A stretch of 21,665 bases of DNA from NCBI GenBank assembly GCA_947463665.1, contig CANHUD010000009.1, forward strand, positions 1-21,665, given 5' to 3'. Below are positions 1 to 7,795 of the stretch, piece by piece. Position 1 is the first letter of the stretch. Every line of letters begins with the position of its first letter. Made by a program: the position numbers and the translations under genes. The notes under the pieces were generated by a model that saw nothing but the letters and a program-made list of their open reading frames with translations, was not told the DNA's origin and made no database searches. Source of the stretch: Sphingobacteriales bacterium (GTDB lineage Bacteria; Bacteroidota; Bacteroidia; Chitinophagales; Chitinophagaceae).

Positions 1-627
1 CCGAGTGGTGCCGGAAAATCTACCATAGTTTCACTATTGCTCCGATTCTATGATCCGCAGGAAGGAAAACTCTTTTTTGATGGTAAACCACATACAGATT
101 GGCCTTTAAGCGAATTAAGAAGCCAAATGGCTTTTGTTCCACAGGATGTTTTGTTGTTTGGAGGCAGCATCAGAGACAATATAGCGTATGGTAAGCCAGA
201 AGCTAGCCAGGACGATATTGAAGAAGCGGCCAGGCAGGCTAATGCCCATGATTTTATTGAATCCTTCCCGGAGAAATACAATACGATTGTAGGTGAACGG
301 GGTGTCAAACTAAGCGGCGGCCAGCGCCAGCGTATAGCCATTGCCCGGGCTATTTTGAAAAACCCGGTTATCCTGATTCTTGATGAAGCTACGAGTTCAC
401 TGGATTCTGCCTCAGAAAAACTGGTTCAGGAAGCACTGGACAATCTAATGCGCAACAGAACTTCTTTTGTGGTAGCCCACCGGTTGTCCACGGTTCGGAA
501 TGCCGATAAAATTTACGTTTTGGAAAAAGGCAGAATATTAGAATCCGGTACGCACGAAGAATTATTTGCTCAAAATGGACTGTACTCAAGTTTATGTCGA
601 TTACAATTTGCTACGGAACCGGATTAA
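1..627 (+). CDS. ABC exporter, ATP-binding C-terminal part (5' truncated by window)
   Basis: The reading frame is open from base 1, so only the nucleotide-binding domain of a larger protein is seen. It begins inside the Walker A loop (PSGAGKST). The Q-loop (FVPQD), the signature LSGGQRQ, Walker B (VILILDEATSSLD) and the switch histidine (AHRLST) follow in the usual order, so the ATPase is intact. The residues around the Q-loop (LLFGGSIRDNIAYG) are typical of MsbA/LmrA-type exporters with a fused membrane domain, which would lie upstream of this window. Such proteins flip or export lipids, drugs or peptides across the inner membrane; the substrate cannot be told from this half. The gene is convergent with the HD-domain gene downstream. 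Confidence 0.9.
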   Translation, partial: PSGAGKSTIVSLLLRFYDPQEGKLFFDGKPHTDWPLSELRSQMAFVPQDVLLFGGSIRDNIAYGKPEASQDDIEEAARQANAHDFIESFPEKYNTIVGERGVKLSGGQRQRIAIARAILKNPVILILDEATSSLDSASEKLVQEALDNLMRNRTSFVVAHRLSTVRNADKIYVLEKGRILESGTHEELFAQNGLYSSLCRLQFATEPD

Positions 628-690
628 TTAATAAACCTAACTTCCGAATAGTCTCATAATTTATATTATGTTAAATAGAAATTTAGCTAT

Positions 691-718
691 CTCTAACCTC
701 TAATGTCTAATCTCTAAA
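691..718. repeat. Four-copy 7-bp tandem repeat (CTCTAAY-like)
   Basis: In the 100-bp gap between two convergent genes there are four heptamers in a row: CTCTAAC, CTCTAAT, GTCTAAT, CTCTAAA. The exact 7-bp period is visible by eye. No function is known to me. It sits where a transcription terminator would be expected, but I see no hairpin there. Confidence 0.7.
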
Positions 719-727
719 CTCTTTTCT

Positions 728-1285
728 TCACTTTCCCTGATGGTCAATGATAAACTGAATCAGCTCATCTACAGATAAACCTGCCCTGTCGGCAGCATCC
801 TGAATGTCTTCCCTGCTTACACTGGCAGCAAATGCTTTGTCCTTCAATCGCTTCCGGACTCCTTTAATATCCATCCCTGCATATCCTCCGGGACGCATCA
901 GAGAATACGCATGTATGAAACCACTTAGTTCATCAAAAGCGTACAGCATCTTATCCAGTTCATTTACCGGTTCAACGCCAAAATGCCTGTGCCCATGAGA
1001 AGCAATTCCATGAATCACCTCCGGATCAATATTTCTAGATTCAAGCTCCTCGATGATTTTTTTACAGTGTTGTTCCGGCCACTGATCCCAATCCGCATCA
1101 TGCAGCAAACCTGCCAATTCCCATTTCCATGCCTCTTGATCCGTTGCCAGACATTTCTCGATAGCCCATGAACGCATTAAATGCGCAACCTGATACATGT
1201 GTACTTTCAGTCGTTCATTCAACACCCATGTATCTAATAATTCCTGAGCCTCCTGCCTGCTGAGAAACCGCCCAGTATTCTCCAT
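728..1285 (-). CDS. HD-superfamily hydrolase (COG2316-like)
   Basis: The 185-residue protein begins MENTGRFLSRQEAQELL. It has the HD-domain pattern: H29 in the first helix, the H62-D63 pair in GLLHDADWD, an IASHGHRH segment, and a later acidic residue in the conserved stretch YAFDELSGFIHA. The C-terminal part (KDKAFAASVSREDI) matches the predicted metal-dependent HD hydrolases of COG2316, whose substrate is unknown; a phosphohydrolase role is inferred. The frame stays open up to 1372, but that extension runs through the terminator hairpin of the neighbouring operon and family members start near the REEA/RQEA helix, so I chose the ATG at 1285. An ATG at 1321 is the alternative. A TTTG box lies 5 nt upstream of 1285. 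Confidence 0.85.
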   Translation of the reverse strand: MENTGRFLSRQEAQELLDTWVLNERLKVHMYQVAHLMRSWAIEKCLATDQEAWKWELAGLLHDADWDQWPEQHCKKIIEELESRNIDPEVIHGIASHGHRHFGVEPVNELDKMLYAFDELSGFIHAYSLMRPGGYAGMDIKGVRKRLKDKAFAASVSREDIQDAADRAGLSVDELIQFIIDHQGK

Positions 1286-1290
1286 ACGTC

Positions 1291-1298
1291 CAAAACTG
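1291..1298 (-). promoter_or_regulatory. Candidate -7 promoter box of the HD hydrolase
   Basis: On the minus strand CAGTTTTG ends 5 nt before the ATG at 1285. It matches the Bacteroidetes -7 consensus TAnnTTTG at all fixed positions but the first. No TTTG/TTG -33 box is evident at the usual distance. If used, it would give a leaderless mRNA. Confidence 0.3.
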
Positions 1299-1337
1299 CT
1301 TCGGCCTAAATGAATCCCCATTTCACGATATTTTCGT

Positions 1338-1377
1338 AAAAATAAAAAAGTGGATGCAATTCCTGCATCCACTTTTT
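1338..1377 (-). terminator. Intrinsic terminator of the gyrA-TPR operon
   Basis: There is a perfect 14-bp inverted repeat: AAAAAGTGGATGCA at 1345-1358 and TGCATCCACTTTTT at 1364-1377, with a 5-nt loop. On the minus strand the stem is followed by a T-rich run (TTTTTTATTTTT). It lies 24 nt after the stop codon of the TPR gene, so it should end that operon. Confidence 0.85.
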
Positions 1378-1400
1378 GTTGAAATCAATATTCTATTGAC

Positions 1401-2681
1401 TTATTGCTTTTTATCTGCCTCATCATATTTTTTCTGATAAAAATCAGACTTGGCCTTGTCATTTTTTCTTTCAAATGCAAATTGCAGCAAACTGGCAGCA
1501 GATTTGTAATTGGAGCGATCATGTGTTTTCAACTTTTCCTGGCTATCATAATGATTGAAAACTTTCTCCAGCGGGGCAATCGTTTTATCCGCCAGCGCAA
1601 TCACTTCATTACGCATATCCGCTTTTTTCTTCACATCTTCCGGCTTTGTGCCTTTAATGGCTCTTGCTTCCTCATCTTTGAACAAGGCCATATTATAAAA
1701 ATGCTTTCCAAGAGACAGCAGCACATCAAAATTCTCCGGCTTGATGCCTGAAGCTTTTGTGTACAGTTCCGCTATTTTAAGACAGTTCTGATCATAGTTT
1801 GCAGGTTTCTGCTTGATATCCGATACATGTGTTTCTCCAAACAGTTCATTGGCATATTCAAAAAGAATATCAAAGTTGTTGGGATTGGATGTGATCATTT
1901 CATCAAACTTTGCATACAAAGCAGCTTTGTCGCCTTTGTCCCGAACAAAATCCAATTCCAGCAACGGCAGATAATCATCATTCGGATACAATTCTTTTCC
2001 GAGCGCGATGTATTTATTCATATTCGCCTCATCTTTCTTATCGAAGTAATATTTTGCGAGATAACGATAAGAAGTAGCCTGGTCAGGATTAGACGCAACC
2101 CGGGCATCTGCAAGTTTGGAGAACAGAGCCACTGCTTCATCTTCTTTCTTGCCATTAAGAGCAGACAAAGCCGAATAATACGTAAGTGTAGTATCGAGTT
2201 TGTATAATCCCCATCCCTGACTAAATATAAATTCACCGGTAACCGCTGCTTTTTTGAATTCACTTAGCGCTTCATCGTATTTGGCTTCATTGTATCGGGC
2301 CGCACCATCTTCAAAACTGCTTGTATAGAGGTTGAAAACAGGTGCATACTGATCCATAGTAAGGAACACCTGAGCCTGGTTTTTATCCAGTTCAATGGCT
2401 TTCTTAATGGATTCTAAAGCAACATTCCGGGAATCAGCTGGCGCAGTTGCTTTCAATGTGGCGGTTGTGGCAAACGCACTGTAAATTTTTGCCTTCAGAT
2501 ACCAGGCTTCAGCCTGCTCTTCTTTCTTGATCTTAGGGTTGCTGAGAGTAAGCTCGATCGCATCTTTTGCTTTCACCCAGTCATTGGCTGTAATAAATTC
2601 CTTTGTTTTTTTAACGGTCTGACCCGTAACTGAACCTGCCACGAAGGCAGCCATAAGGGTCACGCTGAGTATACGTTTCAT
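1401..2681 (-). CDS. Exported tetratricopeptide-repeat protein
   Basis: The 426-residue protein has an N-terminal signal peptide (MKRILSVTLMAAFVAG, then SVTGQT), so it is probably periplasmic. The rest is helical with TPR-like units: an early one around EEQAEAWYLKAKIYSAFA, others near YNEAKYDEALSEFKKAA and DQATSYRYLAKYYFDKKDEA, and a charged C-terminus (KKYDEADKKQ). TPR proteins are protein-interaction scaffolds; no catalytic motif is seen. It starts 27 bp after gyrA, with no terminator between them, and is followed by a strong terminator, so it is very likely co-transcribed with gyrA. A TPR gene behind gyrA is, as far as I recall, common in Bacteroidota, but its function is not known to me. 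Confidence 0.85.
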   Translation of the reverse strand: MKRILSVTLMAAFVAGSVTGQTVKKTKEFITANDWVKAKDAIELTLSNPKIKKEEQAEAWYLKAKIYSAFATTATLKATAPADSRNVALESIKKAIELDKNQAQVFLTMDQYAPVFNLYTSSFEDGAARYNEAKYDEALSEFKKAAVTGEFIFSQGWGLYKLDTTLTYYSALSALNGKKEDEAVALFSKLADARVASNPDQATSYRYLAKYYFDKKDEANMNKYIALGKELYPNDDYLPLLELDFVRDKGDKAALYAKFDEMITSNPNNFDILFEYANELFGETHVSDIKQKPANYDQNCLKIAELYTKASGIKPENFDVLLSLGKHFYNMALFKDEEARAIKGTKPEDVKKKADMRNEVIALADKTIAPLEKVFNHYDSQEKLKTHDRSNYKSAASLLQFAFERKNDKAKSDFYQKKYDEADKKQ

Positions 2682-2708
2682 GTTTTCAGTTTTATAGTTA
2701 TGCTATTT

Positions 2709-5249
2709 TTACGCTTCGGTTTCCGGAGTTGAGGACTCGTCATTTGCTGACGTTTCCGGTAAATTCACTTCCTCTTCCTGCTCATCAAGCTGGGTAATGG
2801 CCGCAATCTTGTCCCCATCATCCAGTCTGATCAGTTTTACCCCCTGTGTAGCTCTTCCCAACTCACTGATATTGCTCACAGACATCCGGATGGTAAGGCC
2901 TGAAATACAGGTGATCATCAGATCCTGTGTGGTCTGCACATCCAGAATTCCAACTAATTTACCGGTTTTATCTGTAACATTAATGGTTTTTACTCCTTTT
3001 CCTCCCCGATTCGTAACCCGGTATTCATCCACAGGGGTACGCTTCCCATATCCGCGTTCCGAAACCACCAATACGGTTCTGGTAGTATCTTCCCTGTTCA
3101 CACAAATCATACCAATTACTTCATCATTTTCATCGTCCACTTCAATACCGGTCACTCCAATAGCCCCCCTGCCGGTCGGACGAACTTTGTCTTCCGGGAA
3201 GCGAATCGCTCTTCCACTCCGAACTGACATCATAACCTCACAGTTGCCATCCGTCATCCGCGCTTCCAGCAACTGATCTCCCTCAACAATGGTAATCGCA
3301 TTGACACCATTGGCTCTGGGGCGACTGAAATCCTCCAGATGTGTTTTCTTGATAATACCTTTCTTGGTACAGAGTATGATGTAATGACTCTTTACAAATT
3401 CTTCATCATTGAGATTCTTGACATCAATAATGGCACGGATTTTATCATCCGGAGGCAGTTGTATCAGATTCTGAATGGCTCTGCCTTTGCTCTGCTTCTC
3501 CCCTTCCGGAATCTGGTATACTTTCAGCCAGTAGCATCTTCCCTTTTCAGTGAAGAACATCAGCGTGTGATGGGTACTCGCTACAAATATATGCTCGATG
3601 AAATCCTCTTCTCTCGTCTTGCCCCCAATTGATCCACGCCCTCCTCTCTTCTGGCTCCGGTAATCCGTGGCAGATGTTCTTTTAATATACCCCAGATGAG
3701 AAACGGTGATCACTACATCCTCTTCCTTGATGAGATCTTCAATACTCATCTCGTTTTCCAGGTAGGTTATTTCCGACCTACGCTCATCTCCGAACTTATC
3801 CCGAACATCCAGCAATTCCTTTTTAATCAGCGCAAAACGTAATCCTGAATCAGCAAGAAGTTCCTTGAGCTCTCCAATGAGTTTCATGATCTCATTGTAC
3901 TCCTCCTTTATCTTATCCCGCTCCATTCCTGTTAAGCGCTGCAAACGCAGATCCAGTACGGCTTTTGCCTGGATTTCAGACATGCCGAACTGACTCATCA
4001 GCCCTTCTCTCGCGATTTCAGGTGTGGCACTGCTTCTGATCAGCTTAATCACTTCGTCCAGATGATCCAGGGCAATCAGATAGCCTTCCAGGATATGGGC
4101 CTTCTTCTCCGCCTCCCTTAATTCATAATTCGCTCTGCGAATAACCACCTCATGTCGGAAATCAACAAATTCACTGATAAGATCCTTAAGATTCAGTGTC
4201 CGTGGCCGTCCTCTGACAAGCGCTACATTGTTTATACCATAAGAAGTCTGTAGTTCTGTGAATTTGTACAATTGGTTGATGATCAGGTTCGCAACGGCAT
4301 CCCGGCGAAGATCCAGTACAATACGGGTACCTTCTTTATTGGATTCATTGTTTACGTGTACGATGCCATCAATTACTTTGTCAATGATCAGCTGCCCAAT
4401 TCTGGAGGTCAGAACATCCCTGCTTACCTGATAGGGAACCTGCGTTATAATGATCTGTTCTCTTCCGTTGGCCTTGGTTTCAACGGTCAGCTTTCCTCTC
4501 ACTACTACCCTTCCCCGACCTGTCATCATGGCCTGCCGAACGCCTTCCATTCCATAAATGATGCCTCCTGTAGGGAAGTCCGGAGCCTTTACAAACTGCA
4601 TCAATTCGTCGATGGTAATGTCCCGGTTATCAATGAAAGCGATACAGCCATCTACCACTTCCGTGAGATTATGCGGCAGCATATTGGTGGCCATCCCCAC
4701 CGCAATTCCACTGGATCCGTTTACCAGTAACTGAGGAATTTTGGTAGGTAATACGGTGGGTTCTTCCAGCGAATCGTCAAAGTTTAACTGAAAATCAACA
4801 GTTTCCTTGTCGATATCCTCCATCATATACTGCGAAATCCGCTGCATACGGGCTTCCGTATAACGCATGGCAGCCGGACCTTCCCCATCCGGAGAACCGA
4901 AATTCCCCTGCTTATCAACCATCGTATACCGCATATTCCATTCCTGGGCCATTCGGACCAGTGAATCATATACGGCTGTATCACCGTGCGGATGGTATTT
5001 ACCTAATACCTCCCCCACAATACGGGCGCATTTTTTTGTTGGTTTGTTGTAGTCTAAGCCCAGTTCATTCATCGCATGCAAAATGCGGCGATGTACAGGT
5101 TTTAAACCGTCCCGTACATCCGGCAATGCACGGCTCACAATCACACTCATCGAATAATCGATGAATGCCGATTTCATTTGTTCTTCAATATTGACAGGAA
5201 TGATCCTGTCGTTATCCCGGGTCTGTTCTGGCTGGTTCAATTCATCCAT
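2709..5249 (-). CDS. gyrA: DNA gyrase subunit A
   Basis: The 846-residue protein is the breakage-reunion subunit of DNA gyrase, which with GyrB introduces negative supercoils using ATP. Seen in order: the N-terminal winged-helix region (SRALPDVRDGLKPVHRRIL), the quinolone-determining region (HPHGDTAVYDSLVRMAQ) and the catalytic tyrosine Y130 in AAMRYTEARM. The long coiled-coil tower and the C-terminal beta-pinwheel follow; the pinwheel carries a GyrA box at about 533-539 (QKRGGRG), which separates gyrase from topoisomerase IV. The positions equivalent to E. coli S83 and D87 are T91 and D95. The length is close to the usual 820-880. The tail is acidic and variable (DEQEEEVNLPE). The gene heads an operon with the TPR gene and is divergent from the saccharopine dehydrogenase-like gene. 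Confidence 0.98.
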   Translation of the reverse strand: MDELNQPEQTRDNDRIIPVNIEEQMKSAFIDYSMSVIVSRALPDVRDGLKPVHRRILHAMNELGLDYNKPTKKCARIVGEVLGKYHPHGDTAVYDSLVRMAQEWNMRYTMVDKQGNFGSPDGEGPAAMRYTEARMQRISQYMMEDIDKETVDFQLNFDDSLEEPTVLPTKIPQLLVNGSSGIAVGMATNMLPHNLTEVVDGCIAFIDNRDITIDELMQFVKAPDFPTGGIIYGMEGVRQAMMTGRGRVVVRGKLTVETKANGREQIIITQVPYQVSRDVLTSRIGQLIIDKVIDGIVHVNNESNKEGTRIVLDLRRDAVANLIINQLYKFTELQTSYGINNVALVRGRPRTLNLKDLISEFVDFRHEVVIRRANYELREAEKKAHILEGYLIALDHLDEVIKLIRSSATPEIAREGLMSQFGMSEIQAKAVLDLRLQRLTGMERDKIKEEYNEIMKLIGELKELLADSGLRFALIKKELLDVRDKFGDERRSEITYLENEMSIEDLIKEEDVVITVSHLGYIKRTSATDYRSQKRGGRGSIGGKTREEDFIEHIFVASTHHTLMFFTEKGRCYWLKVYQIPEGEKQSKGRAIQNLIQLPPDDKIRAIIDVKNLNDEEFVKSHYIILCTKKGIIKKTHLEDFSRPRANGVNAITIVEGDQLLEARMTDGNCEVMMSVRSGRAIRFPEDKVRPTGRGAIGVTGIEVDDENDEVIGMICVNREDTTRTVLVVSERGYGKRTPVDEYRVTNRGGKGVKTINVTDKTGKLVGILDVQTTQDLMITCISGLTIRMSVSNISELGRATQGVKLIRLDDGDKIAAITQLDEQEEEVNLPETSANDESSTPETEA

Positions 5250-5270
5250 ATACGTCTGTTAGATGGGTCT

Positions 5271-5336
5271 GAAGGTTATAGCCTTCGCATAAGGTTTCAG
5301 AGTTGCGAATTTACCTTATTTTAGGCTTATAACCTT
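5271..5336. promoter_or_regulatory. Pair of related near-palindromes in the gyrA/divergent-gene promoter region
   Basis: Two similar sites lie in the 107-bp divergent gap: GAAGGTTATAGCCTTC at 5271-5286 and AGGCTTATAACCTT at 5323-5336. The second, read on the other strand (AAGGTTATAAGCCT), shares AAGGTTATA with the first. Each is itself close to palindromic. They could be protein-binding sites, or the first could form a hairpin in the gyrA leader. A candidate gyrA -7 box (TAAATTCG, minus strand) lies between them. Confidence 0.35.
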
Positions 5337-5345
5337 AACTATCCG

Positions 5346-5352
5346 TACTTTG
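5346..5352 (+). promoter_or_regulatory. Candidate -7 promoter box of the saccharopine dehydrogenase-like gene
   Basis: TACTTTG ends 4 nt before the ATG at 5357. It resembles TAnnTTTG with one base missing from the spacer. No clear -33 TTG is seen. Use of this box would give a leaderless or nearly leaderless transcript. Confidence 0.3.
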
Positions 5353-5356
5353 TGTT

Positions 5357-6637
5357 ATGCAGACCATTTTGATCTTAGGGGCAGGCAAATCCTCCACTGT
5401 GCTGATACGAACCCTGCTGGAACAGGCTTTCCAGGAAGATTGGACGGTATGGGTTGCAGATGGCAATATTTCACTGGCCAACCAGAAGATTGCCGGCCAT
5501 CCCCGAGGCTGCTCTTACTATCTAGACCTTGATCAGCAGGATACCTGGCATCCGTTGCTAAATGCTTCCGATCTGGTTATTTCTATGCTTCCCCCCTCCT
5601 GCCATCTGACTGTAGCCAGCGCATGCCTGCGGAGTGGGAAACATTTCCTGAATGCATCCTATCTCTCCCCCGAACTGAAGCAATTAAACGAAGCAGTACA
5701 GGAAAGGGGTTTAGTATTCCTTTGTGAAATGGGGCTTGACCCTGGTATTGATCACATGAGTGCCATGGAAGCAATTGATCAGATTCACCAGAAAGGAGGC
5801 AGAATTGAAAAATTCTATTCCCATTGCGGAGGACTGATCGCTCCTGAATCGGATGATAACCCATGGCATTATAAGATCAGCTGGAATCCCCGAAATGTTG
5901 TACTGGCCGGTAATGAGGGCGCCCGGTTTCTGAAGGATGGTCAGCCTGTATTGTTGCCCTACCCGGAGCTGTTTGATCCTGGTCGGACGGTATCTATACC
6001 TGGTGCAGGAACGTATGCCTGGTATCCCAACAGAGATTCTATGCCGTATATAAATCTCTATGGTCTGAAAGACGTGTACGATTTCGTCCGTTCAACACTT
6101 CGGCACCCTGATTTTTGTAAGGGATGGAAGGTGCTTGTTGAATCTGGCTGCACAGACGATTCAGAATTAATAGATTCAGATTCAACCAGTTATCATGATT
6201 TTTTCAGATCAAAACTGAAAAATGTTCCTCATCTTGACGATCACATTGAACATCAACTTGATTTCCTGGGACTTTTTCAGCAAAAGCTAATTCAAATGGG
6301 TCGCGTTTCATCGGCTCAAATTCTTCAACGACAATTGGAAGAGAAACTTTCCCTGAATAAGGATGACCATGATATGATCCTTCTCCTACACGAAATTGGA
6401 TACAGGTTGAACAATGTCTATCGGGAAGTAAAACTCAGTCTGGTAGTAAAAGGGGAAGATGCTATATATACCGCCATGGCAAAAACGGTAGGCCTACCAT
6501 TGGCCATAGCCGCGAAACTCATCCTGAATGGGGTCATTATGTTACCAGGAGTGCACATTCCTGTCCATAAATCTATCTATCTGCCAGTACTCCGTGAACT
6601 CGAACAAAAATCTGTACGATTTACTGTTGAAGATTGA
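5357..6637 (+). CDS. Saccharopine dehydrogenase family protein
   Basis: The 426-residue protein begins with a Rossmann nucleotide-binding strand-loop (TILILGAGKSSTVLIRTLL). The NAD(P)-binding domain ends near residue 125. The segment CEMGLDPGIDHMSAMEAID is the hallmark of saccharopine dehydrogenase/reductase (LYS9-type) proteins, and the rest fits the saccharopine dehydrogenase C-terminal domain. The expected reaction is the NAD(P)-dependent step between saccharopine and glutamate plus aminoadipate semialdehyde (lysine catabolism), although related proteins act on other amino-acid conjugates. No partner lysine-ketoglutarate reductase gene is adjacent, so the exact substrate is open. The ATG at 5357 is preceded by a TTTG box and sits just before the GxG motif, as expected. 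It is convergent with the EVE-domain gene, 9 bp away. Confidence 0.85.
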   Translation: MQTILILGAGKSSTVLIRTLLEQAFQEDWTVWVADGNISLANQKIAGHPRGCSYYLDLDQQDTWHPLLNASDLVISMLPPSCHLTVASACLRSGKHFLNASYLSPELKQLNEAVQERGLVFLCEMGLDPGIDHMSAMEAIDQIHQKGGRIEKFYSHCGGLIAPESDDNPWHYKISWNPRNVVLAGNEGARFLKDGQPVLLPYPELFDPGRTVSIPGAGTYAWYPNRDSMPYINLYGLKDVYDFVRSTLRHPDFCKGWKVLVESGCTDDSELIDSDSTSYHDFFRSKLKNVPHLDDHIEHQLDFLGLFQQKLIQMGRVSSAQILQRQLEEKLSLNKDDHDMILLLHEIGYRLNNVYREVKLSLVVKGEDAIYTAMAKTVGLPLAIAAKLILNGVIMLPGVHIPVHKSIYLPVLRELEQKSVRFTVED

Positions 6638-6639
6638 CA

Positions 6640-6657
6640 CAGGTGATTATTCACCTG
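6640..6657. terminator. Hairpin at the junction of two convergent genes
   Basis: CAGGTGA-TTAT-TCACCTG is a perfect 7-bp stem with a 4-nt loop, placed 3 nt after the plus-strand stop codon and overlapping the minus-strand stop codon. There is no T-run on either side, so it is at best a weak or Rho-assisted terminator, or a 3'-end-stabilising hairpin. Confidence 0.35.
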
Positions 6658-7054
6658 CTAGAGATAAAACAATATTCCATTCCTCTTCCGTAACAGGTTG
6701 AACAGAAAGCCGTCCCAGCCTGATCAGTGCCATCTGAGCCAGCTTTTTTTCAGCTTTGATGGTTGCCAGCGTTACAGGATTGCTGAGTTTTCTGACGGGA
6801 ATAAAATCAACAGCTACCCATGCCTCTTCCTGCGTCGTTGGATCCTGGTAATATTCGTTTAGAACTTCCGCAATACCTACTATCTCAAGCCCTTCATTAC
6901 TATGATAAAAAAAAGCATGGTCCCCTTTTTTCATCGACTTCAGGTTATTTCGGGCCGCATAATTTCGAACGCCATCCCAAAAGGTCTTTCCGTCTTTTTC
7001 AAATTGATCCCATGAATATTTGAAAGGCTCAGATTTTATCAGCCAGTAAGCCAT
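6647..7054 (-). CDS. EVE-domain protein (THYN1-like)
   Basis: The 135-residue protein starts MAYWLIKSEPFKYSW, the typical N-terminus of stand-alone EVE-domain proteins. It continues with the conserved FWDGVRNYAARNNL and GDHAFFYHS segments, the latter lining the pocket in the family. The length is normal for a single-domain member. EVE domains belong to the PUA-like fold and are thought to bind modified bases in DNA or RNA; no enzymatic role is shown. The ATG at 7054 is preferred over an in-frame TTG two codons upstream because it gives the canonical N-terminus. It lies 16 bp after the LutA-like gene, so it is probably the last gene of that operon. Confidence 0.9.
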   Translation of the reverse strand: MAYWLIKSEPFKYSWDQFEKDGKTFWDGVRNYAARNNLKSMKKGDHAFFYHSNEGLEIVGIAEVLNEYYQDPTTQEEAWVAVDFIPVRKLSNPVTLATIKAEKKLAQMALIRLGRLSVQPVTEEEWNIVLSLAGE

Positions 7055-7070
7055 AGTCAAGATTTTTTAA

Positions 7071-7793
7071 TTACCAACCACGAACCAGCACATCTGCAAG
7101 GTGCAGGGTTTTGAGTATTTTCCCATTTTTTATGCCATAGCTGTCTATGTGCATCAGGCAACTTAAATCCGTTGAAATAATGTATTCAGCGGTTGTTTCC
7201 ATTGCATTTGTAAGCTTTTGATCTGCCATCGCTGCCGAAATATCGTCAAACTTGGTTGCGAATGTTCCACCAAACCCACAACAGGTCTCGTTGTCCTTCA
7301 TTTCAATCAATTCAAGGCCTTTAACGCAGCTTAAAAGTTTTCTGGGTTCATCTTTCAGGCGCACTTCCCGCAGTGCAGCGCAGGAATCGTGATAGGTGGC
7401 ACGGGCTGAAAATCTGGCTCCAAAATCCGTAACACCTGCGATGTTTACCAGAAATTCACTGAGTTCAAAAATCCTTGATTGAATCCGCTGCGCTCCATAC
7501 ACATACGCGGAATCTCGTGTAAAAAGGGTTTTATAATAATTGCGAATGAAACCTACACAGGAGGCACTGGGAGCTACTATGTAGTCCTTTCCGGTGAAAT
7601 CGCTTATAAACTTCCGGCATACTTCTTTGGCTTCTTCCCGGAATCCGGCATTGAATGCAGGCTGACCACAGCAGGTCTGTTCAGTGTTGTAGCTAACTTC
7701 ACAACCGGCCTTTTCCAGTAGCTTCACCATATTGAAAGCTGTATCCGGAAAAAGTTGATCTACAAAACAGGGGATGAATAATTGTACTTTCAT
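7071..7793 (-). CDS. LutA/YkgE-like cysteine-rich (CCG-domain) oxidoreductase subunit
   Basis: The 240-residue protein has two cysteine-rich CCG domains. The first has C9, C41-C42-G43 (QTCCGQPAFNAG) and C79; the second has C138, C171-C172-G173 (ETCCGFGGTFATK) and C212. This two-domain architecture is that of LutA (YkgE), the Fe-S subunit of the LutABC L-lactate oxidation complex; similar domains occur in GlcF and heterodisulfide reductase HdrB. LutB and LutC homologues are not next to it. The start codon lies 2 nt after the ribH stop, so it is translated from the ribH message. A role in lactate or glycolate oxidation is inferred from the family only. Confidence 0.85.
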   Translation of the reverse strand: MKVQLFIPCFVDQLFPDTAFNMVKLLEKAGCEVSYNTEQTCCGQPAFNAGFREEAKEVCRKFISDFTGKDYIVAPSASCVGFIRNYYKTLFTRDSAYVYGAQRIQSRIFELSEFLVNIAGVTDFGARFSARATYHDSCAALREVRLKDEPRKLLSCVKGLELIEMKDNETCCGFGGTFATKFDDISAAMADQKLTNAMETTAEYIISTDLSCLMHIDSYGIKNGKILKTLHLADVLVRGW

Positions 7794-7795
7794 GC

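Noticed and set aside
1286..1372. N-terminal extension of the HD hydrolase up to an ATG at 1372
   Set aside because: The extension is encoded by the neighbouring operon's terminator hairpin and has no resemblance to the family N-terminus.
4960..4992. Thr at the GyrA position equivalent to Ser83 as a possible quinolone-resistance change
   Set aside because: Thr is a normal residue at this site in many bacteria and the Asp87 equivalent is intact, so no acquired resistance can be claimed.
2797..5164. Several plus-strand frames opposite gyrA (for example 2797-3276 and 4272-4730)
   Set aside because: They lie wholly inside the highly conserved gyrA gene in antisense and show no recognisable domain or start signal.
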